A DNA stretch of 13,609 nucleotides, taken from the NCBI GenBank assembly GCA_902476765.1, contig CABSEJ010000086.1:1-13609 (forward strand), read 5' to 3'. Below the pieces are notes generated by a model, which made no database searches, was not told where the DNA came from, and worked only from the letters and a program-made list of their open reading frames with translations. Positions 5,643-12,041 of the stretch are shown piece after piece; position 1 is the stretch's first letter, and each line of letters starts with the position of its first letter. The DNA comes from an uncultured Blautia sp. Its GTDB lineage: Bacteria; Bacillota; Clostridia; Lachnospirales; Lachnospiraceae. The translations under genes and the position numbers were made by a program.

Positions 5643-8384
5643 CTATCTTGGCACCTCCACCATGATGTAGGCTTCCACCTTATCCTCTTCTTTAATATCA
5701 TTGAAGCCCTCAAACACAAGACCACATTCGTAGCCTGCCTTGACTTCCTTTACATCATCCTTAAATCTCTTGAGAGAAGCCAGCTCTCCTTCGAAAATCT
5801 GCTCTCCCTCACGGGTAATACGAACCTTACAATTTCTCTGGAAGATACCGTCAAGCACATAGGAACCTGCGATATTCCCCACGCCGGAAGCCTTGAAAAT
5901 CTGGCGGATTTCTGCGTGTCCGATAACTTTTTCCTCGTAAACCGGGTCCAGCATACCTTTCATTGCAGCTTCCACATCCTCAATGGCCTGGTAGATAACT
6001 CTGTAAAGCCTTAAATCCACGCCTTCCTGCTCTGCAATAGATTTTGCGGTAGCATCAGGACGCACGTTGAAACCAATAATGATAGCATTGGATGCACTGG
6101 CCAGGGTAACGTCGGATTCGTTGATGGCACCTACGCCGCCGTGAATCACCTTTACCACAACTTCCTCGTTGGACAGTTTCACAAGGCTCTGCTTCACAGC
6201 CTCCACGGAACCCTGTACGTCTGCTTTGACGATGATAGGCAGTTCCTTTAAATTTCCGGCCTGAATCTGGCTGAACAAATCATCCAGAGACATCTTAGCC
6301 TTTGTCTCTTCCAGAAGACGGTTCTTATTCTCAGATACAAAGGTTGCTGCAAAGTTTTTGGCCTCCTTGTCATTCTCTGTTACGACCAGGATTTCTCCTG
6401 CATTGGGCACATCGCTTAGGCCAAGGATTTCTACCGGTGTAGAAGGTCCTGCTTCTTTCACCTTTCTGCCTTTATCGTCAATCATGGCTCTTACCTTACC
6501 GGAGCAGGCTCCTGCTGCAATAAAATCTCCCACATGAAGGGTACCCTTCTGTACCAGAATGGTGGCTACAGAACCTTTTCCTTTGTCAAGCTCCGCCTCA
6601 ATTACCAGTCCTCTTGCTCTTCTGTTTGGGTTAGCCTTCAGCTCTGCCACCTCAGCGGTCAGCAGAATCATTTCCAGAAGATTATCGATTCCTTCTCCCG
6701 TATGGGCGGAAACCGGAACAAAAATGGTGCTGCCGCCCCAGTCTTCAGGAATCAATTCATATTCTGAAAGCTCTTGTTTTACTCTCTCTATATTAGCGCT
6801 GGGCTTATCAATCTTGTTAATGGCAACAATGATTTCCACCCCTGCAGCCTTTGCATGATTGATAGCCTCCACAGTCTGAGGCATAACGCCGTCGTCTGCA
6901 GCTACCACCAGCACCGCAATATCTGTAGCATTGGCGCCTCTCATACGCATAGCGGTGAAGGCCTCATGTCCCGGAGTATCCAGGAACGTAATCTTCTGTC
7001 CATTTATGCTTACCATGTAAGCGCCGATATGCTGGGTAATACCTCCGGCCTCCCGGTCTGTCACATGTGTCTTCCGGATGCAGTCCAAAAGAGAAGTTTT
7101 ACCATGGTCTACATGACCCATAACGCAGACTACCGGCGGTCTGGGAACAAGAGTTTCCGCATCGTCCTCTTCCTCTTTCAGCAGTTCTCCGATTACGTCT
7201 ACTTTTTCTTCCGGTTCTGCAATAATTTCATAATCCAAGGCAATTTCCTGGGCTTTCTCGAAATCAATTTCATGGTTTACGGTTACCATAACGCCTTCCA
7301 TGAAAAGCTTCTTTACAATCACTGCCGGCTGCATTTTCATTTTCTCTGCCAGTTCACGGATAGTCATTTTCTCCGGAAGAGTAATCTCCTTCACCACTTC
7401 CTTCTTCTCTTCTTTTGGATGAGTAGAAGGTTTCTGAAGCTGCAGAGCCTTGGGAATCCTCTGAGCCTGGCGTCTGCCGTTCTGGTTTGGACGTTTGCTC
7501 TGGTTTTGATTCTGATATTCGTCTCTTCTGTTATCTTTCTTTTTATTCTCACGGTTGGCCTTACGGCTGTCCTTTTCCACAAACTCCAGATTGGGGGTGT
7601 CAAATTTCACGCCCTGGTCTCTGTCTCTTCTGGAATCTCCGCCTCTGCCTCCCTGGCGGTCCTGATTACCGCTAAAGCGGCCTCCCTGACGGTTGTCACG
7701 GCCCTCCTGATTATTAAAGCGGCGACCTTCTCCTCTATTGTCCTGGTTGAAACGGCCTCCCTGACGGTTCTCTCCGTTTCCAAAGCGGCCCTGGCGGTCA
7801 CCTCTGCCTCCCTGACGCTCCTGGTTATTGCCTTGGCGGCCTCCCTGACGATTATCACGGCCATCCTGGTTGTTAAAGCGGGGACGTCCCTCTGCGTTGC
7901 CCGGACGGCGGTTTTCCCTGTTTTCCTGATTAAAACGGCTTCCCTGGCGGTTCTCTCCGCTCTGGCCTCCATTATTTCTATTGTTGTTCGGACGGTTATT
8001 TCTATTATCCTGTCTCATAGAATTCTGTGTACCTCTGTTATCTCCCTGACGGTTATCCTGACGTTTACCCTCGTTCTTTTGTTCCTGGCCTCCGCCCTGA
8101 CGGTTTTTAGGCTTTCTCTCCGGCATATGGCTGGCATTCTGGGGACGGAATACCTGGATAAATTTCTTCTTAGGCTTCTCCCCCTCCTGCTTTTTCTGGG
8201 GAGCGGCCCCTGTTGCAGATGCCGCTGCTTTCTTTAAGCCGTTGCGTACCATCTGGGCATGGTCATCCTCCACGTTGCTCATGTGGCTGGTTAAATCTAT
8301 ATTTTTGGATTTCAGAAAATCTAAAACCTCCTTATTTGATACATTCAGTTCCTTCGCAAGCTCATACACTCTAACTGTTGACAT
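5643..8384 (-). CDS. infB: Translation initiation factor IF-2 with RGG-like disordered linker
   Basis: IF-2 is the GTPase that brings initiator tRNA to the 30S subunit and promotes subunit joining. The 913-residue protein has an N-terminal IF2N domain (about 1-50, VRVYELAKELNVSNKEV) and a long basic low-complexity linker (about 90-310). A second IF2N domain follows (about 335-390, MTIRELAEKMKMQPAVIV). The G domain has GHVDHGKT (423-430), GIT (448-450, switch I), DTPGH (469-473), NKID (523-526) and SAH (559-561). The usual domain II, III and C-terminal tRNA-binding domains run to the end (SLKRFKDDVKEV, GYECGL). AAGGAGG lies 7 nt before the ATG. The linker is rich in Arg, Gly, Asn and Gln with RQGGR units and an internal duplication; IF-2 linkers vary widely between phyla. 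The gene begins 14 nt after ylxQ. Confidence 0.98.
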   Translation of the reverse strand: MSTVRVYELAKELNVSNKEVLDFLKSKNIDLTSHMSNVEDDHAQMVRNGLKKAAASATGAAPQKKQEGEKPKKKFIQVFRPQNASHMPERKPKNRQGGGQEQKNEGKRQDNRQGDNRGTQNSMRQDNRNNRPNNNRNNGGQSGENRQGSRFNQENRENRRPGNAEGRPRFNNQDGRDNRQGGRQGNNQERQGGRGDRQGRFGNGENRQGGRFNQDNRGEGRRFNNQEGRDNRQGGRFSGNQDRQGGRGGDSRRDRDQGVKFDTPNLEFVEKDSRKANRENKKKDNRRDEYQNQNQSKRPNQNGRRQAQRIPKALQLQKPSTHPKEEKKEVVKEITLPEKMTIRELAEKMKMQPAVIVKKLFMEGVMVTVNHEIDFEKAQEIALDYEIIAEPEEKVDVIGELLKEEEDDAETLVPRPPVVCVMGHVDHGKTSLLDCIRKTHVTDREAGGITQHIGAYMVSINGQKITFLDTPGHEAFTAMRMRGANATDIAVLVVAADDGVMPQTVEAINHAKAAGVEIIVAINKIDKPSANIERVKQELSEYELIPEDWGGSTIFVPVSAHTGEGIDNLLEMILLTAEVAELKANPNRRARGLVIEAELDKGKGSVATILVQKGTLHVGDFIAAGACSGKVRAMIDDKGRKVKEAGPSTPVEILGLSDVPNAGEILVVTENDKEAKNFAATFVSENKNRLLEETKAKMSLDDLFSQIQAGNLKELPIIVKADVQGSVEAVKQSLVKLSNEEVVVKVIHGGVGAINESDVTLASASNAIIIGFNVRPDATAKSIAEQEGVDLRLYRVIYQAIEDVEAAMKGMLDPVYEEKVIGHAEIRQIFKASGVGNIAGSYVLDGIFQRNCKVRITREGEQIFEGELASLKRFKDDVKEVKAGYECGLVFEGFNDIKEEDKVEAYIMVEVPR
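7455..8117 (-). repeat. Repeat-rich RGG-like linker region within infB
   Basis: Codons 90-310 of infB encode a linker of mainly R, G, N, Q, E and D. Units such as RQGGR, RFNQxNR and GRDNRQGGR recur. The segment RFNNQDGRDNRQGGR (residues 169-183) recurs 53 residues later as RFNNQEGRDNRQGGR (222-236). The DNA is also similar at these places (7836-7880 against 7677-7721), differing at few positions, which suggests a tandem duplication of about 159 bp followed by divergence. There is no frameshift. Confidence 0.85.
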
Positions 8385-8398
8385 ATATTGTCCTCCTT

Positions 8399-8713
8399 CT
8401 ATTGTTCCTGTCTGGCTTTTTCAATTTTTTTCACTGTTGCCGCAGAAAAATTTTCCTCTGTTATGGCTAAAACTGCCCGGTACTCTTTTCCTATGGCTCT
8501 TCCCAACTCCTCCTTTGACCCAATACTATAAAAAGGCACTTCATAATAAGTACACATATCTCGAAATTCTTTTTTGGTATTTTCTGAGGCATCCTCTGCT
8601 GTAATGACCAAAAAGGCTTTGCCGGATTTTACGGCCTTCTCTACGGAAAAACCTCCGCTGACCACCTTCCCGGCTTTGGCCGCCAGCCCCAGAAGAGACA
8701 GCTCCTTACCCAT
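8399..8713 (-). CDS. ylxQ: L7Ae-family K-turn RNA-binding protein YlxQ
   Basis: This is a small RNA-binding protein of the ribosomal L7Ae/L30e/S12e/Gadd45 family, 104 residues, beginning MGKELSLLGLAAKAGKVVSGG. The motifs LGLAAKAGKVVSG, FLVITAEDASENTKK and the EEL-GRAIGKEYRAVLAI helix are typical. Bacterial homologues bind kink-turn RNAs, but the cellular target is not known from sequence. A longer frame starts 12 codons upstream, but GAGGAG sits 7 nt before the ATG at 8713, so I use that start. It overlaps the end of ylxR by 8 nt and ends 14 nt before infB, the usual place in Firmicutes. Confidence 0.93.
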   Translation of the reverse strand: MGKELSLLGLAAKAGKVVSGGFSVEKAVKSGKAFLVITAEDASENTKKEFRDMCTYYEVPFYSIGSKEELGRAIGKEYRAVLAITEENFSAATVKKIEKARQEQ

Positions 8714-8984
8714 GTTTAATCTCCTCAAACTCCTTTTCCAGGTTTTCATAGACCTCTTTGGGAATAGCTGTCTTTAAAGAACGCTCCAGGCCTTTGCTTT
8801 TCACCGCCTTCTCCAGACAATCCCGACTGAAGCACAGATAAGCGCCTCTCCCGTTCTTTCTCCCTGTGGCATCCAGGACGATTTCTTCCTCCTTGGTCTT
8901 TATCACCCTCATCATTTCTTTTTTATTTTTCATTTCCCCGCAGCCTACGCACTTGCGCATGGGGAGCTTCCGCACTGCTGCCAT
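8706..8984 (-). CDS. ylxR: YlxR/RnpM family protein (DUF448), RNase P modulator
   Basis: This 92-residue protein has the YlxR signature PMRKCVGCGEMKNKKEM near its N-terminus, with the CVGCG cysteine pair, and the second motif GRKNGRGAYLC. YlxR (RnpM) in Bacillus has been described as binding the RNA subunit of RNase P and modulating its activity; carrying this over to here rests on family membership. The start at 8984 follows AAGGTGAG by about 5 nt and lies 9 nt after the nusA stop. Its stop lies 8 nt inside ylxQ. Its place between nusA and ylxQ is the standard Firmicutes order. Confidence 0.93.
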   Translation of the reverse strand: MAAVRKLPMRKCVGCGEMKNKKEMMRVIKTKEEEIVLDATGRKNGRGAYLCFSRDCLEKAVKSKGLERSLKTAIPKEVYENLEKEFEEIKHG

Positions 8985-8993
8985 ATTCTCACC

Positions 8994-10151
8994 TTATTCC
9001 TCAGGAGACTCATCGAAATGCTGGGCATTGCTGGTATCCGGTATCTCGGCCTCAATTTCCTGCACTTCCTCGTAACCCTCCTGGTATTCATTTTCATAAA
9101 ATTCAAAGTCACCGGATTCTCTGGCCTGAGTTTCACTCTTAATATCAATCTTAAATCCAGTAAGTCTTGCTGCCAATCTGGCGTTCTGTCCTTCCTTACC
9201 GATAGCAAGAGAAAGCTGGAAATCCGGTACGATTACCATTGCATTTTTCTCCTCCGGGTCCGCCATAACGGAAATAACCTTGGCCGGACTTAAAGCGTTC
9301 TCAATCAGAATAGCCGGATTTTCGCTCCAGTTGATAATATCAATCTTCTCGCCTCTTAACTCTTCTACAATAGAGTTTACTCTGGCACCGTTCATACCTA
9401 CACAGGCACCTACCGGGTCTACGTCGCTGTCATTGCTCCACACCGCAATCTTCGTACGGGAGCCGGCCTCTCTGGCAATACTTTTAATCTCTACTGTACC
9501 GTCTTTCACCTCGGTAACTTCTGCCTCAAATAACCGCTTTACCAGCTCCGGATGTGTTCTGGAAACCAGAATTTTCGGCCCCTTTGGCGTATCCTTCACT
9601 TCCAGGATATACACCTTGATTCTTTCTGTAGGCCGGAAGATTTCTGTTCTTACCTGCTCATTCTCTGTAAGAATGGCATCTGCCTTGCCCAGGTTAATGC
9701 TGTAATTTCTTCCCATATTTCTCTGAACAATACCTGTGACCACATCCTTTTCTTTGGCATAGTATTCGTTGAAGATAACCTTTCTCTCTTCTTCACGGAT
9801 TTTCTGGAGAATCACGTTTTTAGCATTCTGAGTGGCAATCCTTCCGAATTCCTTAGACTTAATCTCTACATTCACCACATCATTCAAATCATACTGGGGA
9901 TTTATCATCTTGGCTTCCGCCAGGCTGATTTCCATCACAGGGTCCTGAACCTCTTCCACTACAAGCTTTTCTGCAAACACACCGAAATCGCAGGTATCCG
10001 GGTTAATATTTACCTTTACATTATCTGCTTTTCCAAAATGGTTTTTACAGGCCTGTATAAGAGACTGCTCAATTGCCTCTAAAAGGGTATTCTTGCTGAT
10101 AGATTTTTCCTTTTCCAGAATATCCAATGCTTCAAGTAACTCTGTGTTCAT
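8994..10151 (-). CDS. nusA: Transcription termination/antitermination factor NusA
   Basis: NusA binds RNA polymerase and nascent RNA, controlling pausing, termination and rRNA antitermination. The 385-residue protein has an N-terminal RNAP-binding domain (about 1-130, MNTELLEALDILEKEKSI) and an S1 domain (about 136-200, VVTGIVQRNMGRNYSINLG). Two KH domains follow: KH1 (about 230-278, with GMNG at 252-255) and KH2 (about 298-340, with GKEG at 318-321). The Asp/Glu-rich tail (about 345-385) is short and lacks the AR repeats of enterobacterial NusA, normal for Firmicutes. A longer frame starts 13 codons earlier, but AGGAGG sits 10 nt before the ATG at 10151. It follows rimP by 28 nt. Confidence 0.97.
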   Translation of the reverse strand: MNTELLEALDILEKEKSISKNTLLEAIEQSLIQACKNHFGKADNVKVNINPDTCDFGVFAEKLVVEEVQDPVMEISLAEAKMINPQYDLNDVVNVEIKSKEFGRIATQNAKNVILQKIREEERKVIFNEYYAKEKDVVTGIVQRNMGRNYSINLGKADAILTENEQVRTEIFRPTERIKVYILEVKDTPKGPKILVSRTHPELVKRLFEAEVTEVKDGTVEIKSIAREAGSRTKIAVWSNDSDVDPVGACVGMNGARVNSIVEELRGEKIDIINWSENPAILIENALSPAKVISVMADPEEKNAMVIVPDFQLSLAIGKEGQNARLAARLTGFKIDIKSETQARESGDFEFYENEYQEGYEEVQEIEAEIPDTSNAQHFDESPEE

Positions 10152-10179
10152 AACTTTTTTTCCTCCTAATCTGAAACTG

Positions 10180-10644
10180 TTAAAAATCAAAGGCCAGGCG
10201 AATCAGGGCGATGTCTGATTTCTGAAAAGTCATCTCCCCGCCTTCACAGTCAATGGTCACACTGTTTTCATCATATGCGGTCAAGATACCGTAAAATTCC
10301 TTTTCCCGGTTTATGGGGCGGTAGGTTCTGATTTCCAGTTCCTTTCCCATGCTGCGCTTATAATCTTTTTCCTTTTTCAAAGGCCTTCCAAGTCCCGGTG
10401 AGCTGACCTCCATAATGTAAGCTTCCTCTATAAAGTCTTCCTCATCCAGTCTGTCGGAAAATTCTCTGCTGACTGTCTCACAGTCATCCACGGTAATTCC
10501 TTCCGGCTTATCAATATAGGCCCTGAGATAAAAGGTGCCTCCCTCTTTCACATACTCCACATCCACCAGCTCAAAAGCATATTTTTCTACAATGGGAGTA
10601 ATAAGGGCTTCCGCCTTCTGTTCATATATTTCCTTTTTACTCAA
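10180..10644 (-). CDS. rimP: Ribosome maturation factor RimP
   Basis: RimP binds the free 30S subunit and promotes assembly around S12. The product shows YAFELVDVEYVKEGGTFYLR, the conserved IDKPEGITVDDCETVSRE, and the hallmark MEVSSPGLGRPLKKEKDY, followed by the SH3-like C-terminal domain. An ATG-like frame start at 10698 lies inside the leader hairpin and is unlikely. The best start is TTG at 10644 (MSKKEIYEQK, 154 residues), preceded by AAGGTGAGGATA. An in-frame GTG at 10653 is a weaker alternative, because the sequence upstream of it is a poor ribosome binding site. It is the first gene of the operon, behind the promoter at 10732-10760 and the hairpin at 10676-10704. Confidence 0.94.
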   Translation of the reverse strand: MSKKEIYEQKAEALITPIVEKYAFELVDVEYVKEGGTFYLRAYIDKPEGITVDDCETVSREFSDRLDEEDFIEEAYIMEVSSPGLGRPLKKEKDYKRSMGKELEIRTYRPINREKEFYGILTAYDENSVTIDCEGGEMTFQKSDIALIRLAFDF

Positions 10645-10675
10645 TATCCTCACCTTCTTTCTCTGTATACAAACG

Positions 10676-10704
10676 ATAAGAGTGGACCGCCGGCCCACTC
10701 TTAT
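10676..10704 (-). promoter_or_regulatory. Leader hairpin of the rimP-nusA-infB operon (possible attenuator)
   Basis: The leader can form a perfect 10-bp stem, ATAAGAGTGG against CCACTCTTAT, with a 9-nt GC-rich loop, followed by CGTTTGT. It lies between the predicted start of transcription (about 10725) and the rimP ribosome binding site. The downstream T-tract is broken, so it could be a weak terminator (attenuator), an RNA-stabilising hairpin, or a protein-binding site. NusA itself is encoded in the operon and acts on hairpin terminators, so feedback is conceivable but inferred. Confidence 0.6.
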
Positions 10705-10731
10705 GCTAAAATAACTATCATGTTCTTTTTA

Positions 10732-10760
10732 AGAATATCACTATTTTTCAAAAGTTTCAA
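10732..10760 (-). promoter_or_regulatory. Sigma-A promoter for the rimP-ribF operon (extended -10)
   Basis: TTGAAA (10760-10755) is followed after 17 nt by TATTCT (10737-10732), with TG one base before the -10 hexamer. The predicted start of transcription is near 10725, giving a leader of about 80 nt before rimP. The promoter lies within the 144-nt gap after the transglutaminase gene. Confidence 0.7.
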
Positions 10761-10788
10761 GCCCTTTTTCCCGGCTTTTCCATAACAA

Positions 10789-12024
10789 CTACTGCCAGCA
10801 CACAATCAACAGATTGTCGCTGCCTCCGTAATAGGTCTGCCATCCGAAGGATTCTCCCGGTGCCACTGCATTGCTGTCCTGGACCGCTTCCTCCACCAGG
10901 CTGCCTTCCACTAAATCTCCGAGAGCCTCCTCATAAGCCTGGGCGTCTGCAAACTTCAACTCCGTCACAGCAGCATCTGTATTTAAATCTTCCAGCAGCA
11001 CCTGGTAAATCTGTCCCCTGTCATAGGTCTGGTACCATCTGCCTCTGTTCTTATAATAATTATAGCTGTCATCCTCACAAGCAGGAAGGGGAATAGTTTC
11101 ATCCGGCTGGTGTGTAGATTCCAGTTCCTGGCTGCTGCAGCACAGATAGCTGTAAGAGATGTAGGCGTCCTGCTCCTGAGGATTCAGATATCCGGGATTT
11201 CCCCAGGTAACGTCCATGTAATAATACTGTTCCCCAATCTTTACCAGATTCCAGGCATGGCTGGATGTTTCATCTCCTGTTACGGTTCCCGTGACAAGGG
11301 TACAAAAAATCCCCATTTTATTCAGAAGATACTGAGCTGCCTTGGCATATCCCATACAAACAGTCCTGCCTTCCAGAAACACGCTTCGGATATTCTGGTT
11401 CTGGGGACTGTCAGACTGATATTCCACCTGCTGAATCAGAATCTCATAAACTGCCTTTATCTTCTCATAAGTGTCTGCCTGGGCTGGTATGGAGGCAATC
11501 CATTCCTGGGCCTTGGTTTCTATCTGTGCCTGCAATGCCTGGGCTTCCTCCTGTCCGACCTGATACTGGGGCTGTACCTCCAGATTCTGAATCTTCCCTC
11601 CCGGAAGCTCCTGGTAAGTATAGCTGCTGGTACCATCCACCCAGAAATACTCCGGATGGTCTACCAGAAGTACCTTCATTACTTTCTCCAACTGCTCCTC
11701 TGTCAGAGCAGCCACCGGTATATTTTCCTGAAAATCCTGGATACCCTGGGCCAACTGCCGGTAAACTTTCTGTTCTTCCTCCCCCAGAGAGCTGTACCCG
11801 TAATACAGCTCTTCCTCATTGGTGTTTATGTCTCTTTCTTCTGTCTGCGCCATAACAGCCTGGCCGCTCTGCACTTGTTCCTCACTGGCATTCAGCAATT
11901 CTTTTGCAGCTCCTGTTATAGACCGGAGCTTTCCCTGGGCTTCCTCCAGGCCGCAGCCTGTACAGCCCAGAATCAGGGCTATACTCATCATCCATGCAAG
12001 ACATCTCTTCTTAATTTTAAACAC
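10789..12024 (-). CDS. Transglutaminase-like domain lipoprotein
   Basis: This is a secreted, probably lipid-anchored protein with a transglutaminase/protease-like core. The N-terminus has a basic stretch (KIKKR), a hydrophobic segment and a plausible lipobox ending at C21 (ALILG-C); a second cysteine follows at C24. The next ~40 residues are Gln/Glu/Ala/Ser-rich. The Cys-His-Asp triad is visible: C223 in GRTVCMGYAKAAQ, H256 in SSHAWNLV, and D271 in YYYMDVTWGNPG. The YYYxDxTWG pattern is typical of bacterial surface proteins of this superfamily. The substrate is unknown; cell-wall or peptide processing is possible. The marked start is a GTG that overlaps the strongest AAGGAG sequence, so the true start is uncertain; a short GGAA 8 nt upstream could serve it. 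It lies 17 nt after the topoisomerase stop and is probably co-transcribed with it. No clear terminator follows. Confidence 0.85.
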   Translation of the reverse strand: MFKIKKRCLAWMMSIALILGCTGCGLEEAQGKLRSITGAAKELLNASEEQVQSGQAVMAQTEERDINTNEEELYYGYSSLGEEEQKVYRQLAQGIQDFQENIPVAALTEEQLEKVMKVLLVDHPEYFWVDGTSSYTYQELPGGKIQNLEVQPQYQVGQEEAQALQAQIETKAQEWIASIPAQADTYEKIKAVYEILIQQVEYQSDSPQNQNIRSVFLEGRTVCMGYAKAAQYLLNKMGIFCTLVTGTVTGDETSSHAWNLVKIGEQYYYMDVTWGNPGYLNPQEQDAYISYSYLCCSSQELESTHQPDETIPLPACEDDSYNYYKNRGRWYQTYDRGQIYQVLLEDLNTDAAVTELKFADAQAYEEALGDLVEGSLVEEAVQDSNAVAPGESFGWQTYYGGSDNLLIVCWQ

Positions 12025-12041
12025 TCCTTTTTCCGGTTAAT

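Noticed and set aside
7600..8060. Regularly spaced short DNA repeats, considered as a CRISPR-like array
   Set aside because: The repeats are in frame inside infB, are imperfect and of varying spacing, and encode RQGGR-type units.
6774..8237. 487-codon open frame on the plus strand, antisense to infB
   Set aside because: It is a by-product of the compositional bias and repeats of the IF-2 linker read backwards (Ala/Ser/Leu/Thr-rich), has no ribosome binding site or family features, and the opposite strand encodes an intact essential gene.
10744..10785. AAGCC/GGCTT inverted repeat after the transglutaminase gene, considered as terminator
   Set aside because: Only 5 bp of stem with a 9-nt loop, and the T-tract is interrupted; the sequence overlaps the -35 region of the rimP promoter.
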